The notes beneath the pieces were generated by a model that saw only the letters and a list, made by a program, of their open reading frames with translations, was not told the origin of the DNA and searched no databases. 64,000 nucleotides of DNA from the NCBI RefSeq assembly GCF_013618865.1, contig NZ_JABSOE010000011.1:1-64000 (forward strand), written 5' to 3'. Both the position numbers and the translations under genes were made by a program. Of this stretch, positions 30,673-38,730 are shown piece by piece. The DNA comes from Phocaeicola faecicola. Lineage in GTDB: Bacteria > Bacteroidota > Bacteroidia > Bacteroidales > Bacteroidaceae. Every line of letters begins with the position of its first letter. Position 1 is the first letter of the stretch.

Positions 30673-32283
30673 ATGAAAGGTTTTGGTAAATATATATGGA
30701 TGTCGGTGGGGGTGGCGCTGATGGCGTGCACTACGGTATCGTGCAGTGATTTTCTGGAGGAGAACCCGAAGGGGCAGTTGCCTTCGAAGGGGTATTTCAA
30801 GGATAAGTCGGCGCTGGATGCGTCGCTGAATGCGCTGTATTCGATTGTGGCGACGTCGCAGGCGAGCAATAATTTCTGTGGTACGAATTTCCTGGCGGGG
30901 GATGATATTTCGACGCATCCGTCGAGCAACAAGCAGCCGCTGAGGGAGCACGACCAGTTTAGTGTGGCGGATAATAATTCGTGGCTGTCGAGCATGTGGG
31001 AGCAGCGTTTCAAGGTGATCAAGGCGGCGAATTTTATCATTAATAATGCGGGGGAGACTCCGGGGGCGAGTGAGGAGGAGATTCATTCGACGCTGGGACA
31101 GGCGTATTACTGGAGGGCGTTCTCGTATTTTTATCTGGTGACTACGTGGGGACCGGTGCCGGTGACGCTGAAGGAGGAGATTGATTATAATGCGCCGCTG
31201 TCGTCGGTGGAGGATATTTACACTCTGATTGTGGAGGATCTGAAGAAGGCGGAGGAGTGGTGTCCGGCGCTGTATGAGAAGGAGCCGTATGGCAGGGATG
31301 GCTTTAACCTGGCGGTGAGCGAGGGGGCCGTGAAGGCGACGATGGCGTATGTGTATATGTGTATGGCGGGATGGCCGATGAACAAGGGGGCTGAGTATTA
31401 CCGGCTGGCGGCGCAGAAGGCGGAAGAGGTGATTGACAAGGCGGACCAGGGTGAGTATTATTATAAGTTGCTGGATGAGTATAAGAAGGTGTATTCGTGG
31501 GAGTACAGCAGCAAGAACCCGGAGGTGTTGCTGGGTATTTTCTACAACCGCGACCAGACGGCGCAGTCGGTGCCGCTGACGGATATCCTGCAGGATATGA
31601 AGCAGGTGGGATGGGGTGATACGAACGGTGAGATCAAGTTCTGGAAGGAGTTTCCGGAGGGACCGAGAAAGGAGGCTACGTATTTCCCGAAGATCATGCT
31701 GAGCGACGGCAAGTTGTACGACTGGTGGTATGATACGGAACCGGCTTCGAGGGAGGTGGTGGCTCCGGTGTTCATGAAGACGGTGGAGGGTGCCGTGCGG
31801 GGCACTGAGTTTGATTATACGGATCCGAGTCCGGTGAATGCGTCGGGAGAGAAGACGATTCAGGTGATCCGTCTGTCGCAGGTGTACTGCTGGTATGCGG
31901 AGGCGATGGGCCGCTCGGGTCAGGTGACCAGCAAGGCGGTGGAGGTGCTGAACCGGGTGAGAAACCGGGCGGACGGCAAGAAGTCGGATGTGTATTCGAT
32001 GGAGCTGACACCGGAGAAACTGGCGGAGGCGGCTTATAATGAGCATGGCTGGGAGATTGCCGGGTATTACTGGGGCGGACTGGCCAGCAGGGCGAGGGAT
32101 ATGTTCCGGATGTACCGGCTGAAGGATCATTTTGAGTACCGGAAGCAGAATCCGATGATTGAGGTGGCTCCGGGGGTGATGCGGAATGAGAAGGTGCCGG
32201 TGAGCGGTACGTGGGATGACAGCAAGATGTATTCGCCGTATCCGTATGAGGATGCCATTCTGAATCCGAACCTGCATCGTTGA
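30673..32283 (+). CDS. SusD-like nutrient-binding lipoprotein
   Basis: A 536-residue SusD/RagB lipoprotein. The signal peptide ends at the lipobox TTVSC (about 20-24), followed by SDFLEENPKGQLPSKGYFKDKSALDASLNALY, the conserved SusD N-terminal region. TPR-like helices run through LGQAYYWRAFSYFYLVTTWGPVPV (about 139-162) and EGAVKATMAYVYMCMAGWP. The C-terminal half has IRLSQVYCWYAEAMGRSG and AAYNEHGWEIAGYYWGGLASRARDMFRM, with LNPNLHR near the end. It lies on the outer surface as the lid of the SusC transporter. The start is set at the ATG; a GTG 9 bases earlier is in frame. Confidence 0.95.
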   Translation: MKGFGKYIWMSVGVALMACTTVSCSDFLEENPKGQLPSKGYFKDKSALDASLNALYSIVATSQASNNFCGTNFLAGDDISTHPSSNKQPLREHDQFSVADNNSWLSSMWEQRFKVIKAANFIINNAGETPGASEEEIHSTLGQAYYWRAFSYFYLVTTWGPVPVTLKEEIDYNAPLSSVEDIYTLIVEDLKKAEEWCPALYEKEPYGRDGFNLAVSEGAVKATMAYVYMCMAGWPMNKGAEYYRLAAQKAEEVIDKADQGEYYYKLLDEYKKVYSWEYSSKNPEVLLGIFYNRDQTAQSVPLTDILQDMKQVGWGDTNGEIKFWKEFPEGPRKEATYFPKIMLSDGKLYDWWYDTEPASREVVAPVFMKTVEGAVRGTEFDYTDPSPVNASGEKTIQVIRLSQVYCWYAEAMGRSGQVTSKAVEVLNRVRNRADGKKSDVYSMELTPEKLAEAAYNEHGWEIAGYYWGGLASRARDMFRMYRLKDHFEYRKQNPMIEVAPGVMRNEKVPVSGTWDDSKMYSPYPYEDAILNPNLHR

Positions 32284-32304
32284 CAGACCTGGGATGAGAT
32301 AAGA

Positions 32305-32366
32305 AAATCCCCTTGTCCGCTGCCCTTCTCGAAAGAGGGGGTGGCGGCAAGGGGATTGCTTTTTTA
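32305..32366. terminator. Terminator after SusD, facing the S41 protease gene
   Basis: A long stem (AATCCCCTTGTCCGC with a near-complement ending GGGGATT) and a T-run on the plus strand. It can also end the minus-strand protease operon. Confidence 0.8.
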
Positions 32367-32391
32367 TGGGGTTGTCCCTGCGGAAGCGGTA

Positions 32392-34077
32392 TCAGGCTTT
32401 GGCTGACTGGGTGCCCTGAGGGGCTGTGGTTGCTTCCGAGGGGGCTGTGGCTTCGGGGGCCTTGGGGAAGGATTCGCCTTTTTCGAGTACCTCAAGGGCT
32501 TTCTGTACCGTGGTGTCGGTGTGGTTGAGGTAGGAGATGAAGGCTTCGATTCCCAGCATGTTATAGATGATGTTGCCGTAGAGGCTTTCCTCGAAGAGCT
32601 TGCGCGACTTGTACATGAGGATGTTGCGGCGCTTCAGGCCTTTCTGCTCGGCGTAGGTGGCAAACTGCTGCAGCAGGTTCTGGCGGGACAGGTACTCGGC
32701 GAGTTTCTCGGGAGTGTTGTATTCCTTGAGCTGCTGGCGGTTTTTGTCGGTGTAGTCGAGGGTGTAGCGGATGATGAGGCCGCGGCTGGCTGCCATCCGG
32801 TAGTAGGAGGTCATGCCGGCAGTGTCCTGGGGGACGAAGATGTCGGGCATGATGCCGCCACCGCCGTATACGGTACGTCCCAGACTGGTGTGGTAGATTT
32901 CGTCCTTGTTCTGCTTGATGCTGTCGGCCGAGAAGAATTCGCCGTGTTCGTAGCGGTTCAGGATGTCGAGTTCGTATTCACCGCCGTTGCCTTTCTGGTA
33001 GGGCTTCTGGATGCAGCGGCCCGATGGGGTGTAGTAGCGGGCGATGGTGAGGCGGATGGCGGATCCGTCGGTGAACTCGATGGGCTGTTGTACGAGGCCT
33101 TTTCCGAAGGAGCGGCGGCCGATGATGGTACCGCGGTCGTTGTCCTGGATGGCGCCTGCAAAGATTTCACTGGCTGAGGCGGAGCCTTCGTCGGTGAGCA
33201 CGATGAGGGGGATGTCCTGGCTGCTGCCGGTGCCGTTGGAGGTGTAGTTCTCACGCGGCGACTTGCGGCCTTCGGTGTAGACGATGAGGCGGTTGGCGGG
33301 CAGGAATTCGTTGACCATCTGGATGGCGGCTGCCATGTATCCGCCGGTGTTGCCGCGGAGGTCGATGATGAGTCCTTTCATGTCGGCCTGGCGCAGTTTG
33401 GCAAGGGCAATGAGGAGTTCGGGGTATGTGGTTTCGCCGAACTTGTTGACTTTGACGTAGCCGAACTGGTCGGTAATCATGTAGGCGGCGTCGATGCTCT
33501 TGACGGGGATGTCGCCGCGGACTACGGTGAAGTAGAGGATGTCGGATTCGCCGGGACGGTAGATGCCGAGCTTGACCTTACTGCCTTTCTCGCCTTTCAG
33601 ACGGCGCATGGCTTCGGAGTTGGTGACGATCTTGCCCACGAAGGCGGAGTCGTCGACCGAAATGATGCGGTCGCCGGCAAGGAGTCCGACTTTTTCAGAG
33701 GGACCGCCCTGGATGACACTGTTGATGTGGATGGTGTCGTCCTGGATGGTGAACTGTACACCGATGCCGCTGAAGCTGCCTTTGAGGTCGGCGTTGACGG
33801 CCTCAAGGTCTTTGGCGGGGATGTACGAGGAGTGGGGGTCGAGCTCCGAGAGGATCTGCGGCATGGCTTCTTCTACCAGGTCGGCGATGCGGACGGTGTC
33901 GACGTATTGTTCGTTGATGATATGCAGCAAGGCATTGAGCTTGTTGGATGAGGTATTGATGATGCCCAGTTTGTTGCCTGCGAAGTGCTGGGCATAGAAG
34001 GTTCCTATCAGGACGCCTGCCACAAGGCTGACTGCCAGCAGGAAGGGAACCAGACGATGTTTCTGATCGTTTGCCAT
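32392..34077 (-). CDS. S41-family C-terminal processing peptidase (CtpA/Prc-like)
   Basis: A 561-residue periplasmic protease anchored by an N-terminal helix (LVPFLLAVSLVAGVLIGTFYA, about 9-29). A PDZ domain spans about 97-190 (SFSGIGVQFTIQ...GGPSEKVGLLAGDRIISVDD). The Ser-Lys protease domain contains LIIDLRGNTGGY (about 236-247), the catalytic-Ser loop DEGSASASEIFAGA (about 296-309) and the Lys loop GRRSFGKGLVQQ (about 320-331). A C-terminal extension ends in an Ala/Thr/Pro-rich tail. Such proteases trim or degrade proteins from their C-termini. It is the last gene of a four-gene operon, 12 bases after the dCMP deaminase. Confidence 0.94.
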   Translation of the reverse strand: MANDQKHRLVPFLLAVSLVAGVLIGTFYAQHFAGNKLGIINTSSNKLNALLHIINEQYVDTVRIADLVEEAMPQILSELDPHSSYIPAKDLEAVNADLKGSFSGIGVQFTIQDDTIHINSVIQGGPSEKVGLLAGDRIISVDDSAFVGKIVTNSEAMRRLKGEKGSKVKLGIYRPGESDILYFTVVRGDIPVKSIDAAYMITDQFGYVKVNKFGETTYPELLIALAKLRQADMKGLIIDLRGNTGGYMAAAIQMVNEFLPANRLIVYTEGRKSPRENYTSNGTGSSQDIPLIVLTDEGSASASEIFAGAIQDNDRGTIIGRRSFGKGLVQQPIEFTDGSAIRLTIARYYTPSGRCIQKPYQKGNGGEYELDILNRYEHGEFFSADSIKQNKDEIYHTSLGRTVYGGGGIMPDIFVPQDTAGMTSYYRMAASRGLIIRYTLDYTDKNRQQLKEYNTPEKLAEYLSRQNLLQQFATYAEQKGLKRRNILMYKSRKLFEESLYGNIIYNMLGIEAFISYLNHTDTTVQKALEVLEKGESFPKAPEATAPSEATTAPQGTQSAKA

Positions 34078-34089
34078 AGTGTTTCTCTT

Positions 34090-34536
34090 TTATTCGTTAG
34101 GGTTGATGTATACAAGTTCGATATTGGCGCGGCGGAGCAGTTCGAGACCGTCTTCGAGGCGGTATTTCTCGGCATAGACTACGCGCTTGATGCCTGCCTG
34201 GATGATGAGCTTGGCACATTCGATGCAGGGGGAGGCGGTGACGTAGAGGGTGGCGCCTTCGCTGCTGTTGCTCGACCGGGCTATCTTGGTGATGGCGTTG
34301 GCTTCGGCGTGGAGCACGTAGGGGATGGTCAGGTTGTGGTTGTCCTCGCATACGTTCTCGAAGCCGGAGGGGGTGCCGTTGTAGCCGTCGGAGATGATCA
34401 TCTTGTTCTTGACGATGAGGGCACCTACCTTGCGGCGCTGGCAATAGGAGTTTTCTGCCCAGATGGTGGCCATGCGCATGTAGCGGAGGTCGAGCTTATG
34501 CTGTTTTTCGTTGTTTTTTTCTTGTTCTTGTTCCAT
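34090..34536 (-). CDS. dCMP deaminase (ComEB family)
   Basis: A 148-residue zinc deaminase. Zinc ligands are in HAEANAITK (His76, Glu78 as proton shuttle) and ASPCIECAKLI (Cys104, Cys107). It opens with RYMRMATIWAENSYCQRRKVGALIVKNKMIISDGYNGTPSGFENVCED, the ComEB/dCMP-deaminase pattern. It makes dUMP for thymidylate synthesis. The gene sits in an operon with two peptidases and a lipoprotein, 17 bases after the latter, an arrangement that need not imply shared function. Confidence 0.94.
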   Translation of the reverse strand: MEQEQEKNNEKQHKLDLRYMRMATIWAENSYCQRRKVGALIVKNKMIISDGYNGTPSGFENVCEDNHNLTIPYVLHAEANAITKIARSSNSSEGATLYVTASPCIECAKLIIQAGIKRVVYAEKYRLEDGLELLRRANIELVYINPNE

Positions 34537-34553
34537 AATCGGTGTGGTTGAGG

Positions 34554-35042
34554 TTAGTTGTTGAATCCCTGCGGGTAGAACTGGATGAAGTAGTTCTTCT
34601 CGAGGCTGAAAAGTTTGATGACATGTGAGTCGCCACGGTAGAACTTGGCGCTCTGGATGTCTTGTATGAACAGGCGGTCGAGCTCGCCGTACTGGCCCGA
34701 AGGGTTCAGACGGACGGAGAAGCTTTTGCTCTTGCCGTCGGCGCTCCAGGTACCGGTGAACTGGATTTTCTCGCCTTTTCCCTCGAGGCTGCCGTCGTCC
34801 TTGAACTGGATGAGGTAGGCGTTGGGGGAGTTGTTGATCTTTGCCTTCTGCTCACGGGTGAGGGCATCGGTGTAGGCGTTGTCGTGTTCCCAGTTGTCGG
34901 TGGTGTATGATCCGCTCCAGTGCCAGATCTGGCCGGAAGCGAAGATTTCGTTGATGTCGTCTTCCTGCTTGCAGCTGCCCAGGGTAAGGGGCAGGAGCAG
35001 AAGGAGGGAGAGGACATGCAGCAGTCTGATTTTTTTCTTCAT
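34554..35042 (-). CDS. Lipoprotein of unknown function (DUF4847-like)
   Basis: A 162-residue predicted lipoprotein: signal peptide to LPLTLGSC (about 17-24), then KQEDDINEIFASGQIWHWSGSYTTDNWEHDN, a linker and beta-rich sequence (GSLEGKGEKIQFTGTWSADGKSKSFSVRLNPSG) ending in YFIQFYPQGFNN. The layout, a small lipocalin-like barrel, resembles Bacteroidales DUF4847 proteins, though I cannot verify the family. It is between the M3 peptidase and the deaminase genes with 18- and 17-base gaps, so it is cotranscribed. Function unknown. Confidence 0.75.
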   Translation of the reverse strand: MKKKIRLLHVLSLLLLLPLTLGSCKQEDDINEIFASGQIWHWSGSYTTDNWEHDNAYTDALTREQKAKINNSPNAYLIQFKDDGSLEGKGEKIQFTGTWSADGKSKSFSVRLNPSGQYGELDRLFIQDIQSAKFYRGDSHVIKLFSLEKNYFIQFYPQGFNN

Positions 35043-35060
35043 GGTGTGGTTATTTGTTTT

Positions 35061-37109
35061 TTACTTGATTCCATTTCGTTTGAGCAGGGCGTCGATGGTG
35101 GGCTCCTGGCCGCGGAAGCGCTTGTAGAGGGTCATCGGGTGCTCGGTGCCGCCTTTCGACAGGATGTGCTGGCGGAAGGAGTCGGCTGTGGCGCGGTCGA
35201 AGATGCCGTGTTGCTTGAATACGGAGAAGGCATCGGCATCGAGGACTTCGGCCCACTTGTAGCTGTAGTAGCCGGCGGAGTAGCCGCCCGACATGATGTG
35301 TCCGAACTGGACGGACATGCAGGTGCCGTCGACCGGCGGAAGGAGCTGGGCGCGCTGCCAGGCCTGACGCTCGTAGGCGGCTACGTCGCCGCTGAAGGGT
35401 TCGCGCCGGGTGTACCAGGCCATGTCGAGGAGGCCGAAGCTGACCTGACGGAGGCAGGAGTAGGCGACGTTGAAGTTGGAGGCGTCGACGATGCGCTGTA
35501 TCCATTCGTCGGGAATGGGGGCATCGGTCTGGTAGTGACGGGCGAAGGTGTGGAGAAAGTCTTTCTCAATGGCGAAGTTCTCCATGAACTGCGAGGGCAG
35601 TTCCACGAAGTCCCAGTAGACGTTGGTACCGCTCATGCTCTGGAAACGGGTGCGGGCGAACATGCCGTGGAGGGCATGGCCGAACTCGTGGAGGAAGGTG
35701 GTGACTTCGGAGAAGGTCAGCAAGGCGGGCTTGTCGGCCGTCGGCTTGGTGAAGTTCATGGTCACGGAGACGTGCGGACGGCTGTCGGTGCCGTCGGCTT
35801 CGGTCCACTGTTCCTTGTAGCTGGTCATCCAGGCTCCCGAGCGCTTTCCGGCGCGGGGGTGGAAGTCGGTATAGAGGACGGCAAGGTAGCTGCCGTCGGT
35901 ATCGAATACTTCGTAGGCGTCGACATCGGGGTGGTAGACCGGGATGTCGGGGTTGCGGCGGAAGGTGATGCCGTAGAGGCGGGTGGCGAGGCCGAAGACG
36001 CCTTCCTTGACGCGGCTGAGTTCGAAGTAGGGGCGCAGGGCTTCTTCATCGAACTGGTATTTTTCGTTTTTCAGTTTCTCGGAGTAGTAGGAGAAGTCCC
36101 AGGGCATGAGCTGGAAGTCGTCGCCTTCGAGGCGGCGTGCCAGGGCTTCTACTTCGGCTACTTCGCGGTGTGCGGCCGGAGTGTAGGCTTCGAGCAGGTC
36201 GTCGAGCAGGCGGTATACGTGGGCGCTGTCTTCGGCCATGCGCTTGCGGAGCACGTAGTCGGCATAGTCGGTGTAACCGAGCAGACGGGCCAGTTCCATG
36301 CGGTGGTTGACTAGCTGGCGGACGATGTCGAAGTTGTTCTGTTCGTTATCGTGCGTGCACTGGGTGTTGTAGGCCATGTAGAGTTCGCGGCGCAGGTCGC
36401 GGCAGTCGCTGTATTTCATGAAGGGTACGTAGCTCGGGGCCTGAAGGGTGATGACCCAGCCTTCCTTGCCTTTCTCGGCGGCGGTATGGGCCGCGGCTTC
36501 TACGGCGCTCGGGGGGAGTCCCTGGAGCTGTTCGGCCTGGGTGAGGACCAGTTCGTAGCGGTTGGTCTCTTTCAGGTGGTTCTGCGAGAAGCGGAGGGTG
36601 AGGGTACTGAGTTCCATGCTGAGGCGACGGTAGGTTTCCTTGTCGGCATCCGACAGGTTGGCTCCGTTGCGGCGGAAACCGTCGTAGGTTTTCTCGAGCA
36701 ACTGTCGTTCCTCGGGGGTGAGGGTGAGTGTCTCGCGCTGTTCGTACACTGCCTTGACGCGGGCGAAGAGCTCGGGGCTCAGGCTGATGTTGTTGCTGTG
36801 TTCCGAGAGTTCGGGCATCATCTTTTCGGCAATGGCTTCCAGTTCGTCACAGGTCTCGGCGCTCATCAGGTTGAAGAGGACAGTGGTGACACGCTCCAGC
36901 AGTTTGCCGGATTCGGCCAGCGGCAGAATGGTGTTGGCAAAGGTGGGCGCTTCGGTGTTGGTTACGATGGCCGCGATTTCTTCGTCTTCCTGACGCATCC
37001 CTTCGCGGATGGCAGGTTCGTAATGCTCCAGCCGGATGAGATGAAAAGGTACGGTCTCATGCGGGGTAGCGTATGGTTGTAAAAATGGATTGTTTACTGA
37101 TGTATTCAT
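35061..37109 (-). CDS. dcp: M3-family oligopeptidase / dipeptidyl carboxypeptidase
   Basis: A 682-residue zinc metallopeptidase of family M3 (thimet oligopeptidase/Dcp). The zinc motif HEFGHALH is at about 474-481 and the following Glu ligand lies in GTNVYWDFVELPSQFMENFA (about 496-515). The C-terminal SYSCLRQVSFGLLDMAWY and FGHIMSGGYSAGYYSYKWAEVLDADAF are typical of the family. No signal peptide is visible, so it may be cytoplasmic. It would degrade short peptides. It is the first gene of the operon leading to the lipoprotein, dCMP deaminase and S41 protease, and lies 36 bases after the Crp-like gene. Confidence 0.93.
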   Translation of the reverse strand: MNTSVNNPFLQPYATPHETVPFHLIRLEHYEPAIREGMRQEDEEIAAIVTNTEAPTFANTILPLAESGKLLERVTTVLFNLMSAETCDELEAIAEKMMPELSEHSNNISLSPELFARVKAVYEQRETLTLTPEERQLLEKTYDGFRRNGANLSDADKETYRRLSMELSTLTLRFSQNHLKETNRYELVLTQAEQLQGLPPSAVEAAAHTAAEKGKEGWVITLQAPSYVPFMKYSDCRDLRRELYMAYNTQCTHDNEQNNFDIVRQLVNHRMELARLLGYTDYADYVLRKRMAEDSAHVYRLLDDLLEAYTPAAHREVAEVEALARRLEGDDFQLMPWDFSYYSEKLKNEKYQFDEEALRPYFELSRVKEGVFGLATRLYGITFRRNPDIPVYHPDVDAYEVFDTDGSYLAVLYTDFHPRAGKRSGAWMTSYKEQWTEADGTDSRPHVSVTMNFTKPTADKPALLTFSEVTTFLHEFGHALHGMFARTRFQSMSGTNVYWDFVELPSQFMENFAIEKDFLHTFARHYQTDAPIPDEWIQRIVDASNFNVAYSCLRQVSFGLLDMAWYTRREPFSGDVAAYERQAWQRAQLLPPVDGTCMSVQFGHIMSGGYSAGYYSYKWAEVLDADAFSVFKQHGIFDRATADSFRQHILSKGGTEHPMTLYKRFRGQEPTIDALLKRNGIK

Positions 37110-37145
37110 ATGGTTTCTGTTTTTTTCTTTTGTTCTTACTGAGTG

Positions 37146-37826
37146 TTAGCGGGGGCACTGGGCGCTTAGCTTTTCGAGATGGGGTATCTGAATGGCTTTG
37201 CGGCTCAGGGTGAGCAGGCCCCGGTTCTGCATTTCGTTCAGGGTCTTCGATACGTTGATGCGGGTATCGTCGATGAACGTGGCGAGGTCTTCCATGCGGA
37301 TGAACAGTTTTTTCTCGCCTACCGGACGGGTACAGCGTAGCTGCAGAAAGTGGACTATCTTTTGCCAGGTGGTACCGCTGTAGGTGTTCCAGAGCTTGTG
37401 GTGCAGGGTCTGGGCACGGTTGCTCAGGAGATTGAGATAGTTCAGACGGAAGATTTCGTATTGGTTGAGTTCGGAAAGTACGGCAGCCTTATCGACGGTT
37501 ACGCTGCTGACTTCGGTGAGGGCAGCGTAAGAGGCTGTATACTGGGGATGCATGCCCAGCAGGGAGTAGGCCTCGAGTACGGTAGGGGCGTCGAGGGTCT
37601 CGTACAAGGTGTAACGGTTGTGGCTGTCAACGGCTTCGGAGCAGATTTTTCCCTGTATGATGAAAATGAGGCTGCCGGAAGTCTCGTTCTGACGGACCAG
37701 GTATTCTCCGGGCTTGTACTTGGTAAAATGCAATTTAACCTTCTCGATTATCGCTGTAAGGTCTTCCATGCATAACCCTTGAAAAAGAGGAAGTAGCAGG
37801 AGCTTCTCGTACATCGTTTCTTGCAT
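37146..37826 (-). CDS. Crp/Fnr-family transcriptional regulator
   Basis: A regulator of about 226 residues. The N-terminal cNMP-binding barrel has KPGEYLVRQNETSGSLIFIIQGKI (about 41-64) and ALTEVSSVTVDKAAVL. The C-terminal HTH has MEDLATFIDDTRINVSKTLNEMQNRGLLTLSRKAIQIPHLEKL (about 177-219). No Cys cluster of the FNR type is visible near the N-terminus. The start is placed at MQETMYEKL because the earlier in-frame ATG at 37859 abuts a -7 element and would lie at or before the transcription start. Possible targets include the operon that follows. Confidence 0.88.
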   Translation of the reverse strand: MQETMYEKLLLLPLFQGLCMEDLTAIIEKVKLHFTKYKPGEYLVRQNETSGSLIFIIQGKICSEAVDSHNRYTLYETLDAPTVLEAYSLLGMHPQYTASYAALTEVSSVTVDKAAVLSELNQYEIFRLNYLNLLSNRAQTLHHKLWNTYSGTTWQKIVHFLQLRCTRPVGEKKLFIRMEDLATFIDDTRINVSKTLNEMQNRGLLTLSRKAIQIPHLEKLSAQCPR

Positions 37827-37860
37827 GCGCGTTAACTTTATTAAGTTATATTTTAACATA

Positions 37861-37868
37861 CAAAAGTA
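37861..37868 (-). promoter_or_regulatory. -7 element of the Crp-like gene
   Basis: TACTTTTG on the minus strand. Transcription should begin around 37853-37857, which excludes the ATG at 37859 and supports the ATG at 37826 or 37814. No good -33 element is seen. Confidence 0.55.
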
Positions 37869-37931
37869 GCGATTATTTCGACACGGCGGAGGGCTTTTAG
37901 CTTTTTTATCGTTTCTTACCGTCTGATAATG

Positions 37932-37963
37932 CTTGGAGTGAATTGTTTTTATTGCTAACTTTG
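37932..37963 (+). promoter_or_regulatory. Promoter of marC
   Basis: CTTG (37932-37935), a 20-base spacer and TAACTTTG (37956-37963) fit the Bacteroidales consensus with one mismatch. The leader to marC is about 28 bases. Confidence 0.7.
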
Positions 37964-37994
37964 TGGTACTAGACTAATAAAAACGATTGATTGT

Positions 37995-38594
37995 ATGGGA
38001 AATTTTAATTTTCAGGAACTGGTGAGTGCGTTCATCGTACTGTTTGCGGTGATTGACATTATCGGGGCGGTTCCGATTATTCTGGACCTGAAGCAGAAGG
38101 GACGTGCGGTGAATGCGGTGAAAGCGACGCTGATTGCTTCTTCGCTGCTGGTGGGGTTTTTCTTCGCCGGAGATATGATGCTGAAACTGTTTCAGGTGGA
38201 TATCGCTTCGTTTGCAGTGGCGGGTGCGTTTGTGATTTTTCTGATGTCGCTGGAAATGATTCTGGATATTGAGATTTTCAAGAATACGGGGCCTATCAAG
38301 GAGGCGACGCTGGTGCCGCTGGTGTTTCCGCTGCTGGCGGGGGCGGGGGCCTTTACGACTTTGCTTTCGCTGCGTGCGGAGTATGCTTCCGTGAATATTA
38401 TCCTGGCGCTTGCGCTGAATATGGTGTGGGTGTACATTGTACTGAAACTGACCGACCGGGTGGAACGGTTGCTGGGACAGGGAGGTATTTATATCATCCG
38501 GAAATTTTTTGGAATTATTTTGCTGGCGATTTCGGCGCGTCTGTTTACGGCGAACCTGACTCAGTTGATTGAGCAGTTCCAGCAGTTGAAGTGA
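37995..38594 (+). CDS. marC: MarC-family integral membrane protein
   Basis: A 199-residue membrane protein with six hydrophobic helices. The opening ELVSAFIVLFAVIDIIGAVPIILDL (about 7-31) and VFPLLAGAGAFTTLLSL (about 107-123) are characteristic of MarC/YchE/YhgN proteins. The family was once thought to concern multiple antibiotic resistance, which has not held up, and the transported substrate is unknown. The gene is monocistronic with its own promoter and ends at a strong bidirectional terminator. Confidence 0.92.
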   Translation: MGNFNFQELVSAFIVLFAVIDIIGAVPIILDLKQKGRAVNAVKATLIASSLLVGFFFAGDMMLKLFQVDIASFAVAGAFVIFLMSLEMILDIEIFKNTGPIKEATLVPLVFPLLAGAGAFTTLLSLRAEYASVNIILALALNMVWVYIVLKLTDRVERLLGQGGIYIIRKFFGIILLAISARLFTANLTQLIEQFQQLK

Positions 38595-38665
38595 GTGGGC
38601 CTGAAGGGTCGGGCTGACACGGCAACAATATTATAAAGATAGATGAGCGATAGACAGCAAGGGAC

Positions 38666-38704
38666 AAAAAAACAGCCGGTCTGCAATGCAGGCCGGCTGT
38701 TTCT
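38666..38704. terminator. Bidirectional terminator between marC and mnmA
   Basis: A perfect stem (AAACAGCCGG and CCGGCTGTTT with inner CTGC/GCAG pairs) flanked by A- and T-runs serves both convergent genes. Confidence 0.9.
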
Positions 38705-38730
38705 GTTTCTGAGGGATGTGTAAAGGGGAA

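Noticed and set aside
27991-32277. A 1428-codon open frame on the minus strand
   Set aside because: It is antisense to SusC and SusD and arises from their G-ending codons. Its translation is Arg/His/Leu/Ile-rich, with no domain, signal peptide or start context.
34920-36314. 464-codon plus-strand frame
   Set aside because: It is antisense to the M3 peptidase, which has HEFGH and conserved C-terminal motifs. The shadow translation is Gly/Val/Ala/Glu-rich.
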